48,088 nucleotides of DNA from Halalkalibacillus halophilus DSM 18494 (GCF_000423105.1 NZ_AUHI01000019.1:1-48088); one strand, 5' to 3'; counted from the stretch's first letter, positions 24,306 to 32,317 are shown. The notes: generated by a model not told the origin, from the letters alone. Program-made: numbers and translations.

Positions 24306-24650
24306 CTAGTCACAAATTATTCGTAAATTATTATTTGATAGTTCATCTAATTCTTTTTTTGAATCAGGGATTTGCTTTAAAATTTCGTGGACCACATAGT
24401 AGGCTTCGTGCCCTTTATTAATCTCATAAAAGATCCAATTACCTTTACGTTTCTCTTTAACCAATTTAGCATCTCTTAATTTACGTAAATGCTGACTAAT
24501 GGCTGGTTGAGACATATTTAATAATTCCACAAATTCACATACACAACATTCATCTTCTTCCAAATAACTCATAACCGATAATCGTGTTTGATCTCCTAAA
24601 AGCTTTAACACATTCGCTAAGTCTGCTTTCTTCATGTATGTCTGTTCCAT
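24306..24650 (-). CDS. arsR: ArsR-family arsenic repressor
   Basis: Winged-helix repressor: recognition region MSQPAISQHLRKLRDAKLV (46-64). Metal-sensing cysteines occur at the start of helix 3 (ECCVCEF, 34-40), where E. coli-type ArsR has ELCVCDL, and a further Cys is next to the C-terminus (RIICD). Autoregulated through the palindrome at 24665-24688, which overlaps its -10. Operon order arsR-arsB-arsC-methyltransferase. Confidence 0.93.
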   Translation of the reverse strand: MEQTYMKKADLANVLKLLGDQTRLSVMSYLEEDECCVCEFVELLNMSQPAISQHLRKLRDAKLVKEKRKGNWIFYEINKGHEAYYVVHEILKQIPDSKKELDELSNNNLRIICD

Positions 24651-24664
24651 TAAAGTCCCCTCCT

Positions 24665-24688
24665 CTATATAAGTAATTGCTTATATAG
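24665..24688. promoter_or_regulatory. ArsR operator
   Basis: CTATATAAG-N6-CTTATATAG, a perfect 9+9 palindrome of the ArsR/SmtB kind, 15 bases upstream of arsR and overlapping the -10. Confidence 0.85.
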
Positions 24689-24713
24689 TAATATACTTTT
24701 ATAGATAAAGCAA
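24685..24713 (-). promoter_or_regulatory. Promoter of the ars operon
   Basis: Minus strand TTGCTT (24713-24708), 17-base spacer, TACTAT (24690-24685). The -10 sits inside the operator, so ArsR binding would block polymerase. Confidence 0.72.
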
Positions 24714-24792
24714 TGCAGTACATTGAAATATACCTTGTTATTTACTTCCAAATGACTAGTCAGCAGGCTATATTATTGATAGAATTAATGCT

Positions 24793-24805
24793 ATACACTG
24801 TGTAT
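24793..24805. promoter_or_regulatory. Palindrome upstream of the B12-protein operon
   Basis: ATACAC-T-GTGTAT is a 13-bp perfect inverted repeat about 50 bases before the start of the B12-binding gene. A second, TGACTAGTCA, is at 24753-24762. Either could be an operator; no regulator is encoded in this operon. Confidence 0.35.
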
Positions 24806-24854
24806 TCGTCATTATGATGCATAAGGTTAGAGAACGATGAAGGAGATTCAAAAC

Positions 24855-25508
24855 ATGTCTTCCAGAGAAACATTTAAACAGGAATATTTAAAGTTTTTAC
24901 TAAATGGAGATGCAGCAGATGCGATCGAATATGCACAGCAATCTTTACAAGAAATCAAACCAATAGAGTTATACTTAGCTATTTCAGATGCAATGCATGA
25001 AATTGGTCAGTTATGGCAGCGTAATGAAATCTCCGTGGCCCAAGAACATATGGCGACATCGATTTCACAAACGGTTGTAACTCAGATTGGCATATTGTCA
25101 AAGTCGCATACAAATCAAGATACAAATCAAAGTGTTTGTATGTTTTCAATTGAATCCAATGCTCACTATTTAGGAATTCAAATTATACGAAACGTCTTCC
25201 AAGAGCACGGTTATCAAACCTATTTCTTCGGAGCTGATATGCCGAACATTCATATAATAAAAGAATTAAAGAAAATCCAGCCAGATTTTGTAGCTTATTC
25301 GATTACACTATCTAATCACATGCTACCAGCACTCGAATTGAACGATTTAATTCGTAAGGAAGATAGTCTCCAGAATACACGGATTATTATTGGTGGATAT
25401 GCTTTTCATAAAAATGATAGCTTAATTGAGAATATTGACTACGACGCGCACTTCTTACATGCAGAAGACTTGCATCAATGGTTGGTGAAAGAGAACGGGG
25501 GAATTTGA
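24855..25508 (+). CDS. Stand-alone B12-binding protein with Wx9EH photoreceptor motif
   Basis: Helical cap plus B12-binding Rossmann domain, as in CarH/LitR and MetH but without DNA-binding or catalytic parts. The cap contains W54, nine residues, then E64-H65 (the Wx9EH motif known from AdoCbl light sensors). The lower-ligand motif is N-A-H104-Y-L-G107, a variant of DxHxxG, followed by YFFGADMP and IIIGGYAF. Start ATG 24855 has AAGGAG nine bases upstream; 217 aa. Overlaps the next gene by one base. Predicted light or corrinoid sensor acting through its operon partners or a distant protein. Light sensing is inferred. Confidence 0.83.
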   Translation: MSSRETFKQEYLKFLLNGDAADAIEYAQQSLQEIKPIELYLAISDAMHEIGQLWQRNEISVAQEHMATSISQTVVTQIGILSKSHTNQDTNQSVCMFSIESNAHYLGIQIIRNVFQEHGYQTYFFGADMPNIHIIKELKKIQPDFVAYSITLSNHMLPALELNDLIRKEDSLQNTRIIIGGYAFHKNDSLIENIDYDAHFLHAEDLHQWLVKENGGI

Positions 25509-25813
25509 TGTATATAGTAGATTCAACGGTCATTGTACCTGAAGGAAAAGAGCAAGAAGTGATTGATATTTATAGAAACCGTTCTAAATCTGTCGACACC
25601 CAAACAGGTTTTATCAAATTCCAATTACTTCAGAACGATAAAAAACCATACGAATTAACTGTGCATACGATATGGGAAACAAAAGAGGATTATTTAAACT
25701 GGGCTAGGAGTGATAACTTTAAAAAGATTCATGAGCTGGAGAAAAACTACCCAGACCAGGAACTTGCAAGCATTGTACCTAAAGTTAAAAAATATAAGGT
25801 GGTCGCTAATTAA
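25508..25813 (+). CDS. Antibiotic-biosynthesis-monooxygenase fold protein, IsdG/HmoA-like
   Basis: 101-aa ferredoxin-like dimeric alpha/beta barrel. The pattern W56..Y62..W65..S68..F71...H75 (TIWETKEDYLNWARSDNFKKIH) matches the heme-monooxygenase group (HmoA/IsdG), in which the histidine binds heme iron; quoted here only in part, TIWETKEDYLNWARSD. Heme degradation is plausible but other ABM-fold roles cannot be excluded. Start codon overlaps the previous stop (TGATG) and its stop overlaps the next start (TAATG), so all three proteins are coupled. Confidence 0.78.
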   Translation: MYIVDSTVIVPEGKEQEVIDIYRNRSKSVDTQTGFIKFQLLQNDKKPYELTVHTIWETKEDYLNWARSDNFKKIHELEKNYPDQELASIVPKVKKYKVVAN

Positions 25814-26190
25814 TGAATTTTACGAAAAACGTTAACTACGACCCAAAAATGGGACAAGTCGTTAAATTGGTAGTTGACGGGATCTATAAAGAAAATCCAA
25901 AACTCTATGAGCTATTCGGACATAGTGGATTAGAACGATGTACAGAAGACAATTTCTTTCACATGCGTTATTTACACACAAGTTATCAACTGAATAACCC
26001 AAGTGTGTTTGAAGATTACACCGAATGGCTCCACGATGTATTAACTAGTAGAAAGCTTCATACCGAACATATCATTCAAAACTTTGAATTAATGTATGAA
26101 ACAATCGATAAGATGAATGATAAAGGAAATTGGGATTTTCATCTCGAGCGACTTGAAGATGCTATCGAAAGTTTACGCTTAAAATTATAA
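25813..26190 (+). CDS. Unknown helical protein in the B12-protein operon
   Basis: 125 aa, predicted almost wholly alpha-helical, no membrane segment or signal peptide. Rich in histidine and aromatics: FFHMRYLHTSYQL, EWLHDVLTSRKLHTEHIIQ, WDFHLERLEDAI. The W...EH pattern recalls the cap of B12 photoreceptors but the spacing is 12, not 9. I do not recognise the family. Translational coupling suggests equimolar production with the B12 and ABM proteins, so a tetrapyrrole- or B12-linked role is a reasonable guess only. Confidence 0.75.
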   Translation: MNFTKNVNYDPKMGQVVKLVVDGIYKENPKLYELFGHSGLERCTEDNFFHMRYLHTSYQLNNPSVFEDYTEWLHDVLTSRKLHTEHIIQNFELMYETIDKMNDKGNWDFHLERLEDAIESLRLKL

Positions 26191-26227
26191 AACCGTTCCG
26201 GCAAATTTAGCCGAAACGGTTTTTTTA
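26191..26227. terminator. Bidirectional terminator after the B12-protein operon
   Basis: AACCGTTCCGGC / GCCGAAACGGTT (one mismatch) with a seven-base loop, T-run on the plus strand. Also close to the end of the opposing membrane protein gene. Confidence 0.85.
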
Positions 26228-27016
26228 TTAGTTCACTTCTTCCCACTGCATATTCATGGTACCACTAATATTTTTCCCGTGATAAATTAAGCGAAGTTCC
26301 CCGTCATGCTCTGATTCAAATAGATAGTGCCACTCATCATTTTCACCGATATATTCCACGGTTCCTAAGTTATTTGAAGTCGGATGTACTTTTAAACCAT
26401 ACGGATTCTCTTCTTCACCGATCTCCCAATTAACGAGGATTTCATAACTTTGACCCTCTTCTACAGGTATTTGCACAATTTCTTCTCCGTTAAACAAATC
26501 AAAACTAGCAGTATAGGATTCATTCTGATAATCCGATTCAAAAGCAAGCTTCACCGCAGGGTTCCAAATTAAGATAGTCAACACAATCAAAATAGCTGGA
26601 AAACCAACGATAAACGGACGCATTCTCGTTTTCTGTGCGTACATGGTTAAAAAATAAAATATAATAAACGCTACAACGCTAAAAATACTACTAAATAAAA
26701 CAAGGTATATGTACCAAAAGAATGAATCAAAAGCAACGTTCAAATAACCAAACACCCACACCAAGAAACCAGCAGTCATGTACAACGAAACATACATTTT
26801 CTTGGATTCATCCTCTAGCTTAATGGCTGCCCATTCCACAACAAAAGATGCCAGAACTAAATAAACTATAAACACACCCCAGATCACCGGGTTTGCTAAT
26901 AAATCATACGCATCTGACAAATGAAAGCCAGTATAGACCAAATAAACAAGATAAGCTATTAAAAAGGATGCAAATGCACAAGCAACTCTAACACTTATTT
27001 GATGAAACAAATTCAT
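26228..27016 (-). CDS. Membrane protein with C-terminal extracytoplasmic domain
   Basis: Unrecognised. Five hydrophobic segments within the first about 165 residues (for example FASFLIAYLVYLVY, PVIWGVFIVYLVLASFVV, MTAGFLVWVFGYLN, IFSVVAFIIFYFLTMY, FPAILIVLTILIW), followed by about 95 acidic residues with beta character and no cysteine, probably outside. ATG 27016 has GGAGGG six bases upstream; the ATG at 27037 lacks such a site. Monocistronic and divergent from bdbC. Confidence 0.75.
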   Translation of the reverse strand: MNLFHQISVRVACAFASFLIAYLVYLVYTGFHLSDAYDLLANPVIWGVFIVYLVLASFVVEWAAIKLEDESKKMYVSLYMTAGFLVWVFGYLNVAFDSFFWYIYLVLFSSIFSVVAFIIFYFLTMYAQKTRMRPFIVGFPAILIVLTILIWNPAVKLAFESDYQNESYTASFDLFNGEEIVQIPVEEGQSYEILVNWEIGEEENPYGLKVHPTSNNLGTVEYIGENDEWHYLFESEHDGELRLIYHGKNISGTMNMQWEEVN

Positions 27017-27145
27017 GGTTGTCCCTCCAATCTTCATTTATCATACACTATTTCGTTAATTTAGAAAATGTTCAAACATATCACTTACTTTCCACTCCAA
27101 TTCATACTATAATTTTCATAGAATCCATTTTTAAAAGGAGAGCTT

Positions 27146-27568
27146 ATGGACAAACGTCAAGAAAATTATGCCGTGGTTAGCTGGGTCATTGCTCTCGTTG
27201 CTACATTAGGTTCATTATATTTTTCTGAAATTAGAAATTTTGAACCTTGCCAATTATGTTGGTATCAACGAATTCTTATGTACCCATTAGTCATCATATA
27301 TATCATTGGAATCGTTCTAAAAGATGGTAATGTGTTTAAGTATGGTGCCGTCCTGTCATTTATTGGATTAGGTACTGCTAGCTATCATTACGCCATTCAA
27401 AAATTACCGTTTTTACAAGATAGCGCGCCAACTTGTGGCCAAGTCGGCTGTACAAGTGCTTATATCAACTGGGGTGGATTTATAACCATTCCTTTCCTTG
27501 CTCTCGTTGCATTTCTTATTATTTTCGTTGTAAATGTCATTGCTTGGAAGAATACAAGGGAGGATTAA
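27146..27568 (+). CDS. bdbC: Disulfide bond formation protein, DsbB/BdbC family
   Basis: Quinone-linked thiol oxidase with four membrane segments. Redox pairs: C35-QL-C38 (EPCQLCWY) and C97/C102 (APTCGQVGCTSAY), as in BdbC. It reoxidises an extracytoplasmic thioredoxin-like partner, and the next gene, one base downstream, is a CxxC protein. 140 aa is normal. AAAAGGAG before the ATG. Confidence 0.94.
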   Translation: MDKRQENYAVVSWVIALVATLGSLYFSEIRNFEPCQLCWYQRILMYPLVIIYIIGIVLKDGNVFKYGAVLSFIGLGTASYHYAIQKLPFLQDSAPTCGQVGCTSAYINWGGFITIPFLALVAFLIIFVVNVIAWKNTRED

Positions 27569-27569
27569 C

Positions 27570-28043
27570 ATGAAGAAACTACTTATTTTCGGATCCATTA
27601 TCATCGTTTTATTTATAGCGATTGCACTACTTTCTAATATGGCACAAACTGATGAAGTCGACGGGGATAACCCATATAATAAAGATAGTCTTCATTCTGA
27701 TACTGCTGACTTATTAGATGACCCTAATTACCAAAACAATATACTACCTGAAGAGTTAGAGTCAGAGATTGAAAACGAAGAAGAAGTTACTGTATATTTC
27801 TACAGCCCTTCTTGTGAACATTGTATAGAAGCAACACCACGCTTAATGCCAATTGCAGAAGACAATGATGTCGAGCTTCATCAATTCAATTTACTTGAAT
27901 TTGAAGAAGGTTGGAGAAGCTACAATATTGAAGCGACACCTACCCTTGTTCATTATGAAAATGGAGAAGAAGTAGATCGCATTGTAGGTGCTGCACCGAA
28001 CGAAGAATACGAAGCTTTCTTAGAAACGTATGCAGCTGAATAA
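27570..28043 (+). CDS. Membrane-anchored thioredoxin-like protein, partner of BdbC
   Basis: N-terminal membrane anchor (about 3-24), acidic linker, thioredoxin fold with C82-EH-C85 in YFYSPSCEHCIEATP and the cis-proline loop EATPTLVHYENG. Extracytoplasmic thiol oxidoreductase. Shorter (157 aa) and more thioredoxin-like than BdbD (about 220 aa with an inserted helical domain), so not called bdbD. ATG 27570 has GGGAGG five to ten bases upstream. Operon with bdbC. Confidence 0.87.
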   Translation: MKKLLIFGSIIIVLFIAIALLSNMAQTDEVDGDNPYNKDSLHSDTADLLDDPNYQNNILPEELESEIENEEEVTVYFYSPSCEHCIEATPRLMPIAEDNDVELHQFNLLEFEEGWRSYNIEATPTLVHYENGEEVDRIVGAAPNEEYEAFLETYAAE

Positions 28044-28050
28044 TAATACA

Positions 28051-28088
28051 AAAAAGGTTCCTTCACGTAATGTCGAAGGAACCTTTTT
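28051..28088. terminator. Bidirectional terminator after the bdbC operon
   Basis: AAAAAGGTTCCTTC / GAAGGAACCTTTTT, perfect 14-bp stem with a ten-base loop and A/T runs at both sides. Shared with the small YtzI-like gene. Confidence 0.9.
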
Positions 28089-28091
28089 CTA

Positions 28092-28292
28092 TTATTTCGA
28101 GTCTGAATCGTTAGGTATTTCTTTCGAATTTTCATCTTCGTGCTCTTCATCTTCCGTTTTATCTTGGTCTTCTTCTCCTGGAATTGGGTCTACCGTATGT
28201 TCATAGGCATAACCTTTTGAGATTGCGATCACAGATAAAATCAAGACAAAGATTATGATAGCAATAGATAACAGTAATATATAAAAAAACAT
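28092..28292 (-). CDS. Small single-pass membrane protein, YtzI-like
   Basis: 66 aa: one membrane helix (about 2-25), then SKGYAYEHTVDPIPG and a highly acidic cytoplasmic or exterior tail. The KGYxYxHTVDP stretch recalls B. subtilis YtzI, a small protein of unknown function. ATG 28292 has AAGGGG seven bases upstream; the ATG two codons earlier is too close. Confidence 0.7.
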   Translation of the reverse strand: MFFYILLLSIAIIIFVLILSVIAISKGYAYEHTVDPIPGEEDQDKTEDEEHEDENSKEIPNDSDSK

Positions 28293-28371
28293 GTACATAC
28301 CCCTTGTTAAGCGTTTGATTATATTATAAATGATTCTGAAATTACTACCAAATCATTCCGCTTATTCAACT

Positions 28372-29517
28372 TTAAGAATTGTTTAAATCAGCTTTAGCGA
28401 AATTTTCGAGAACAACTTCTTCGATTGGAGGATTGTGTAATCCCGCGCGGACATCACGATAATATTTTTCGAATGGTAAATGGTTAGATAAACTTCTACC
28501 CCCTGCAATTTGCATGGCTAATTCGGCCACTTGTTGCGCATCTTTCGTGATAGAAATTTTCACTGTCTGCAAGGCTTCGTTGATAGGCCCTTCATTTTTC
28601 GTCGCGCGAAGTGCCACATCATAAAGTAGATGACGAGAGCGCATAATAAGGAATTTCATTTCTCCTAATTTTTCCTGAATATGACTTACTTCTGCTATTG
28701 GTTTATTTAAGCTTCCCGGCACAAACTCCTGAGCGAAGGTTAATGCATCTTGATAAGCAGCTTGCGCAATTCCTAAGTAACACGTAGGAATGTGCAGGAG
28801 CCAACTTTTAGGTACTGATTTTTTTACTCCTTGAAGTTCCACAAGATGATTAATTGGCACATGGACTTGATGAAAGATCACATCATCACTTCCTGTCCCT
28901 CTCATTCCTAGTGTATCCCACGTTTTCTCAACCGATACACCCTCTGACTGAAGATCAATTAACAACGTTCCTACTCTGTCTTCTTCCGTAAAATAGACAG
29001 AAACGATTCCATAATCTAAGTGAGCCGCTAATGTACTGAAGGTTTTTCGGCCGTCTACTACATAAATATCCCCCTGTTTTTCAGCAGTTGTCTCCGGAAC
29101 AGCACCTCTTGACGGGCTACCTGAGTTGGGTTCTGTAGTCAGTCGATTCACAAGCTTATGTTTACTAACCTCATTAGACAAATAGTCGTAACGGTCTTTT
29201 TCCCACACTTGATGATCGCGCAATTCAAGCATCACACCTAAATGCCACCCAATGGATAATGCAGTAGAACCGTCAGCAATCGCTATTTGTTCTTGCATTA
29301 GTAACCATTCATAAAGGCTCGCACCTTCCCCTCCTAAATCTTCTTCTAATGTCAGGGTCGTATATTGATAATCCTTTAATATTTGAATAATTTCTTGCGG
29401 TAATTGCGCTTGTTTGTCACCGATTGCTGCATATGGTTGGATCGCTTGTGCAATCATCTTCGCACGATCAACCAATTTTCCCTCACGTTCATTTCTAATA
29501 AATAATGACGATGTCAC
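28372..29517 (-). CDS. Acyl-CoA dehydrogenase family protein
   Basis: Three-domain acyl-CoA dehydrogenase fold of 381 aa. Seen: EDLGGEGASLYEWLLMQEQI in the N-terminal helical domain, the middle-domain stretch LTTEPNSGSPSRGAVPETTA for flavin and substrate contact, GMRGTGSDDVIF, and the C-terminal helical domain with AMQIAGGRSL and YYRDVRAGLHNPP. The ending resembles members acting outside classical beta-oxidation (DszC/flavin monooxygenase-like), so substrate is open. GTG start with GGAGGAGAG upstream. Upstream gene is the EamA exporter, about 48 bases away. Confidence 0.86.
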   Translation of the reverse strand: MTSSLFIRNEREGKLVDRAKMIAQAIQPYAAIGDKQAQLPQEIIQILKDYQYTTLTLEEDLGGEGASLYEWLLMQEQIAIADGSTALSIGWHLGVMLELRDHQVWEKDRYDYLSNEVSKHKLVNRLTTEPNSGSPSRGAVPETTAEKQGDIYVVDGRKTFSTLAAHLDYGIVSVYFTEEDRVGTLLIDLQSEGVSVEKTWDTLGMRGTGSDDVIFHQVHVPINHLVELQGVKKSVPKSWLLHIPTCYLGIAQAAYQDALTFAQEFVPGSLNKPIAEVSHIQEKLGEMKFLIMRSRHLLYDVALRATKNEGPINEALQTVKISITKDAQQVAELAMQIAGGRSLSNHLPFEKYYRDVRAGLHNPPIEEVVLENFAKADLNNS

Positions 29518-29565
29518 TTTTTCTCTCCTCCTCTAACTATCTTTACAATATGAAATTTATTCGTA

Positions 29566-30435
29566 TCATGTTTGTGTTCTTCTCCTTCTTGCTTGGGTAG
29601 AAAGGATAACTAACCCACTTACTATCAATAATAAGCCAGTAAACGAAACGACACTTAAACTTTCTCCTAATATGAACACTCCTAAAAGTACAGCTGTTAA
29701 AGGCTCAGCTAAAGCGAGTGTCACTGCATGGGAAGCGACTACACCTTTTAACCCTCGAGCGAATACAATATAAGCAATGGCAGTAGCTAGAATCCCTAAA
29801 TGGAAAACGGACAGCGCACCATCCACTTCTAATACCCAGCTTAAATCCGATACAAACAAAATGGGTAGTAAGAAGATTGCGGCTGTTGAGAAAATCAATG
29901 CAACGACTACATCAGAAGGATACTGTTCCACAAGACTTTTACTAACCAATGTATAGGTGGCAAAGGACAACCCTGCTAAAAGGGCATATACCATGCCAGA
30001 AGGTTCAAAAACAATTTGTCCGCCACCTTGAAAAATAAGCGTACAGCCAGTAATCGCTAAGAGGGTGGAAAATATCCAAGTTCTATCGGGTAATTTTTTA
30101 TAAAAAAATCCTTCTAAGATGCCAGCAAACATCGGCGCGCTGCAAATCGCAACGACCGTTCCTATGGCAACACCAGTCAAATCTACTCCAATAAAAAAGA
30201 ACGGTTGATACAATGCCATCGCAAGCGCACTAATCAATAACGCTTTTTTCGGAATGGTTCCTAATTTTAATCTCCCCGTAAATGAAATAAATACAAATAA
30301 AGCACCACCACCAATTAATAAGCGAAGTGCGCCTATTACTAATGGTGATGCTGCTTCTGGAGCCAATGCTTGAGCTGTTCCAGTTGTTCCCCATAAAATT
30401 GCCCCAGCTAAAACGAGTAATACACTCTTATTCAT
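29566..30435 (-). CDS. EamA-family (DMT superfamily) transporter
   Basis: Ten membrane helices in two EamA repeats (second starts at ALLAGLSFATYTLVSKSL). Start ILWGTTGTAQALAPEAASP is typical of the RhaT/YdcZ-like drug/metabolite exporters. Substrate unknown. Its start overlaps the end of the zinc-ribbon protein by eight bases, implying coupled translation. Confidence 0.88.
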   Translation of the reverse strand: MNKSVLLVLAGAILWGTTGTAQALAPEAASPLVIGALRLLIGGGALFVFISFTGRLKLGTIPKKALLISALAMALYQPFFFIGVDLTGVAIGTVVAICSAPMFAGILEGFFYKKLPDRTWIFSTLLAITGCTLIFQGGGQIVFEPSGMVYALLAGLSFATYTLVSKSLVEQYPSDVVVALIFSTAAIFLLPILFVSDLSWVLEVDGALSVFHLGILATAIAYIVFARGLKGVVASHAVTLALAEPLTAVLLGVFILGESLSVVSFTGLLLIVSGLVILSTQARRRRTQT

Positions 30436-30784
30436 TTATATCGCTACTCGCATCAACGACAGGTAAATGTCGTTCAAATCGCATATAAGAATAAATACGC
30501 ATGAGTAAAACCAGGCTCAATACAACAATCAAAGGGATTTTAATATAAGGAATTTCTGCGAAAAAAACCATAAACAGCCCAATTACTGTTATACCTGCTA
30601 GAAAATTTGAATACTTCCCGTTTAAAGGAGTATTGCTTACAGCAAGTGAGGATACCGATTTGATTCGCTCCACATAACAAGTGCTACAATAGGCAGCAAC
30701 CCAAAAGAAAATTTGCGTTGTAAACAATTGTTTTCTTGAAGTGATCTCTTTTTCGCATTTTTGACAATAAATTTTTCGCATCAT
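30428..30784 (-). CDS. Zinc-ribbon membrane protein of unknown function
   Basis: About 118 aa. N-terminal four-cysteine ribbon: YCQKCEKE and, 23 residues on, YCSTCYVERI, followed by two hydrophobic segments (GITVIGLFMVFFAEIPYI and IPLIVVLSLVLLMRIYSY). No family recognised. ATG 30784 chosen with AAAAGG five bases upstream; GTG 30790 is possible. Overlaps the EamA gene. Confidence 0.68.
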   Translation of the reverse strand: MMRKIYCQKCEKEITSRKQLFTTQIFFWVAAYCSTCYVERIKSVSSLAVSNTPLNGKYSNFLAGITVIGLFMVFFAEIPYIKIPLIVVLSLVLLMRIYSYMRFERHLPVVDASSDINE

Positions 30785-30899
30785 CTTCACCTTTTTTATG
30801 TATTTTCTATTTTTATTGTAACACTTTCCATAAGAGCATGCTGTGGATACCTTACTAGTTATATAAGTGTAGTAGAGTCCTAATAATTAGAACAGGTTT

Positions 30900-31029
30900 G
30901 CCGGCATTAAGGTTTATATGCCGGCAAAAGGGATCTTACACCTGATTAAGCACCCCATCCGCCTGTAACTAAATTCTTACACCCGAAAAGCACTTCCTTC
31001 CGCCCGCAAAGCACATCTGTCCGCCCGAT
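30900..31029. repeat. Seven-copy RCCNGNN repeat, 20-21 bp pitch
   Basis: Cores GCCGGCA, GCCGGCA, ACCTGAT, GCCTGTA, ACCCGAA, GCCCGCA and GCCCGAT start at 30900, 30920, 30940, 30961, 30981, 31002 and 31023: spacing 20,20,21,20,21,21. Each core is preceded by a short T/C-rich run. It fills the gap between 30791 and 31043, 15 bp beyond the terminator of the dioxygenase gene. Confidence 0.85.
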
Positions 31030-31043
31030 TCCGATGAACGAAA

Positions 31044-31082
31044 AAAAGAAGTACAAATCTCTATACGAATTGTACTTCTTTT
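31044..31082 (-). terminator. Terminator of the ring-cleaving dioxygenase gene
   Basis: AAAAGAAGTACAA / TTGTACTTCTTTT, 13-bp perfect stem with a 13-base loop; minus strand continues TTT. Confidence 0.88.
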
Positions 31083-31105
31083 AGTGAAATGAGCATTATG
31101 CGATT

Positions 31106-32074
31106 TCACCCTTTATAATTTACGGGTTTTAGTTTACTTTCAATTTCTTCTCGGCGACTTTCTAGAAATGGTGGAAGAGCTAAGGATTCCCCTAAATGAG
31201 CTTCCTCTTCATCGGTCGCAAAGCCTGGTCCATCTGTTGCAAGTTCAAACAAAATACCATTCGGCTCACGGAAGTATAGGGACTTGAAATAAAATCGGTC
31301 TACATATCCGGAATTTCCTAATCGCGCTTCATTTAAGCGATCTAACCACTTATAAAGCTCCTCTTGATCTTTCACACGAAAAGCCACGTGGTGGACTCCT
31401 CCACGACCTAGTCTTTCTGGAGGTAAATCTGTTCGTTCATGCACATGCAATTCCGCACCAGTTCCACCTTCACCCGTTTCATATACTACTACGTCACGTT
31501 CTGTTTGATAATGTTTATATTCACCAATTCGCTTAAAGCCCATTACTTCTAACAGCACTTGCTCAGTAGGCTCTATTTCTGGAACGGTTAAATGAATAGG
31601 ACCTAAACCTATGATGCCATGTTTAGGATCAGCAGCACTCTTTTCCCAAGGTACCCCGCCAGCTACCCCGCTATCATTTTCATCGGATACCAACATTAAA
31701 CGCTGATTCTCAAAATCTTTAAACGGAAGCACTTTTCTACCAAACTGCTCCACGATTCCGTCATGATTTACATCCGCTTCGGTTAAACGTGTTTCCCAAT
31801 ACTCAAGAGCTTGATCATTAGGGACACGTAAAGAAGTCGTCGAGATACTTTTGTTCCCATCATGGTTTTGACCAGCCATAGGAATTTCGAAAAAAGTTAA
31901 TTCCGTTCCTGGATTACCAACTTCATCCCCATAAAATAAATGATACATAGATGGTTCATCCTGATTCACTGTCTTTTTCACCATTCGCATACCTAGTATT
32001 TCTGTATAAAAATCAACGTTACGCTGTGCCTTTGCTGTCATAGCAGATAAGTGATGTATTCCTAAAAGTTCCAT
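31106..32074 (-). CDS. VOC-family ring-cleaving dioxygenase (MhqO/MhqA-like)
   Basis: Two vicinal-oxygen-chelate modules. Metal ligands are visible as GIHHLSAMT at the N-terminus, VHHVAFRV in the second half and the glutamate in GILFELATDGPGF. Matches the 310-325-aa Bacillus group MhqA/MhqO/YkcA linked to quinone and hydroquinone detoxification. ATG 32074 gives a good distance to AAGGA; the ATG two codons earlier is too close. No adjacent mhqR is seen. Confidence 0.88.
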   Translation of the reverse strand: MELLGIHHLSAMTAKAQRNVDFYTEILGMRMVKKTVNQDEPSMYHLFYGDEVGNPGTELTFFEIPMAGQNHDGNKSISTTSLRVPNDQALEYWETRLTEADVNHDGIVEQFGRKVLPFKDFENQRLMLVSDENDSGVAGGVPWEKSAADPKHGIIGLGPIHLTVPEIEPTEQVLLEVMGFKRIGEYKHYQTERDVVVYETGEGGTGAELHVHERTDLPPERLGRGGVHHVAFRVKDQEELYKWLDRLNEARLGNSGYVDRFYFKSLYFREPNGILFELATDGPGFATDEEEAHLGESLALPPFLESRREEIESKLKPVNYKG

Positions 32075-32187
32075 ATTCATCTTCCTTTCTTTTCTATATT
32101 TATAATATCAAATAATATCTTGAATTCAAAGTAATTTGTTTTGAAGGTGGTTGAAGATCCGAGCGTGAGTATTCGCATGCCTTGTTT

Positions 32188-32317
32188 GCCGGCATCCAGC
32201 ACCTTATGCCGGCATAACGATAGGTTTACCCGATTCAACCTCTCCTTTGCCGGCATAGCGATAGGTTCACCTGAATCGACTGCTTTTTTGCCGGCATCGA
32301 GCTTCTCCCCGCCCGAA
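32188..32317. repeat. Seven-copy RCCNGNN repeat, same spacing as the 30900 array
   Basis: Cores GCCGGCA (32188), GCCGGCA (32208), ACCCGAT (32228), GCCGGCA (32249), ACCTGAA (32269), GCCGGCA (32290) and GCCCGAA (32311): spacing 20,20,21,20,21,21. Two neighbouring units share CGATAGGTT, suggesting a local 41-bp duplication. Lies about 42 bp beyond the terminator of the glycosylase gene; fills the gap 32075-32358. Confidence 0.87.

Noticed and set aside
27570..28043. Calling the CxxC protein BdbD
   Set aside because: It is shorter and lacks the helical insertion of DsbA-type BdbD; only a thioredoxin-like partner of BdbC is supported.
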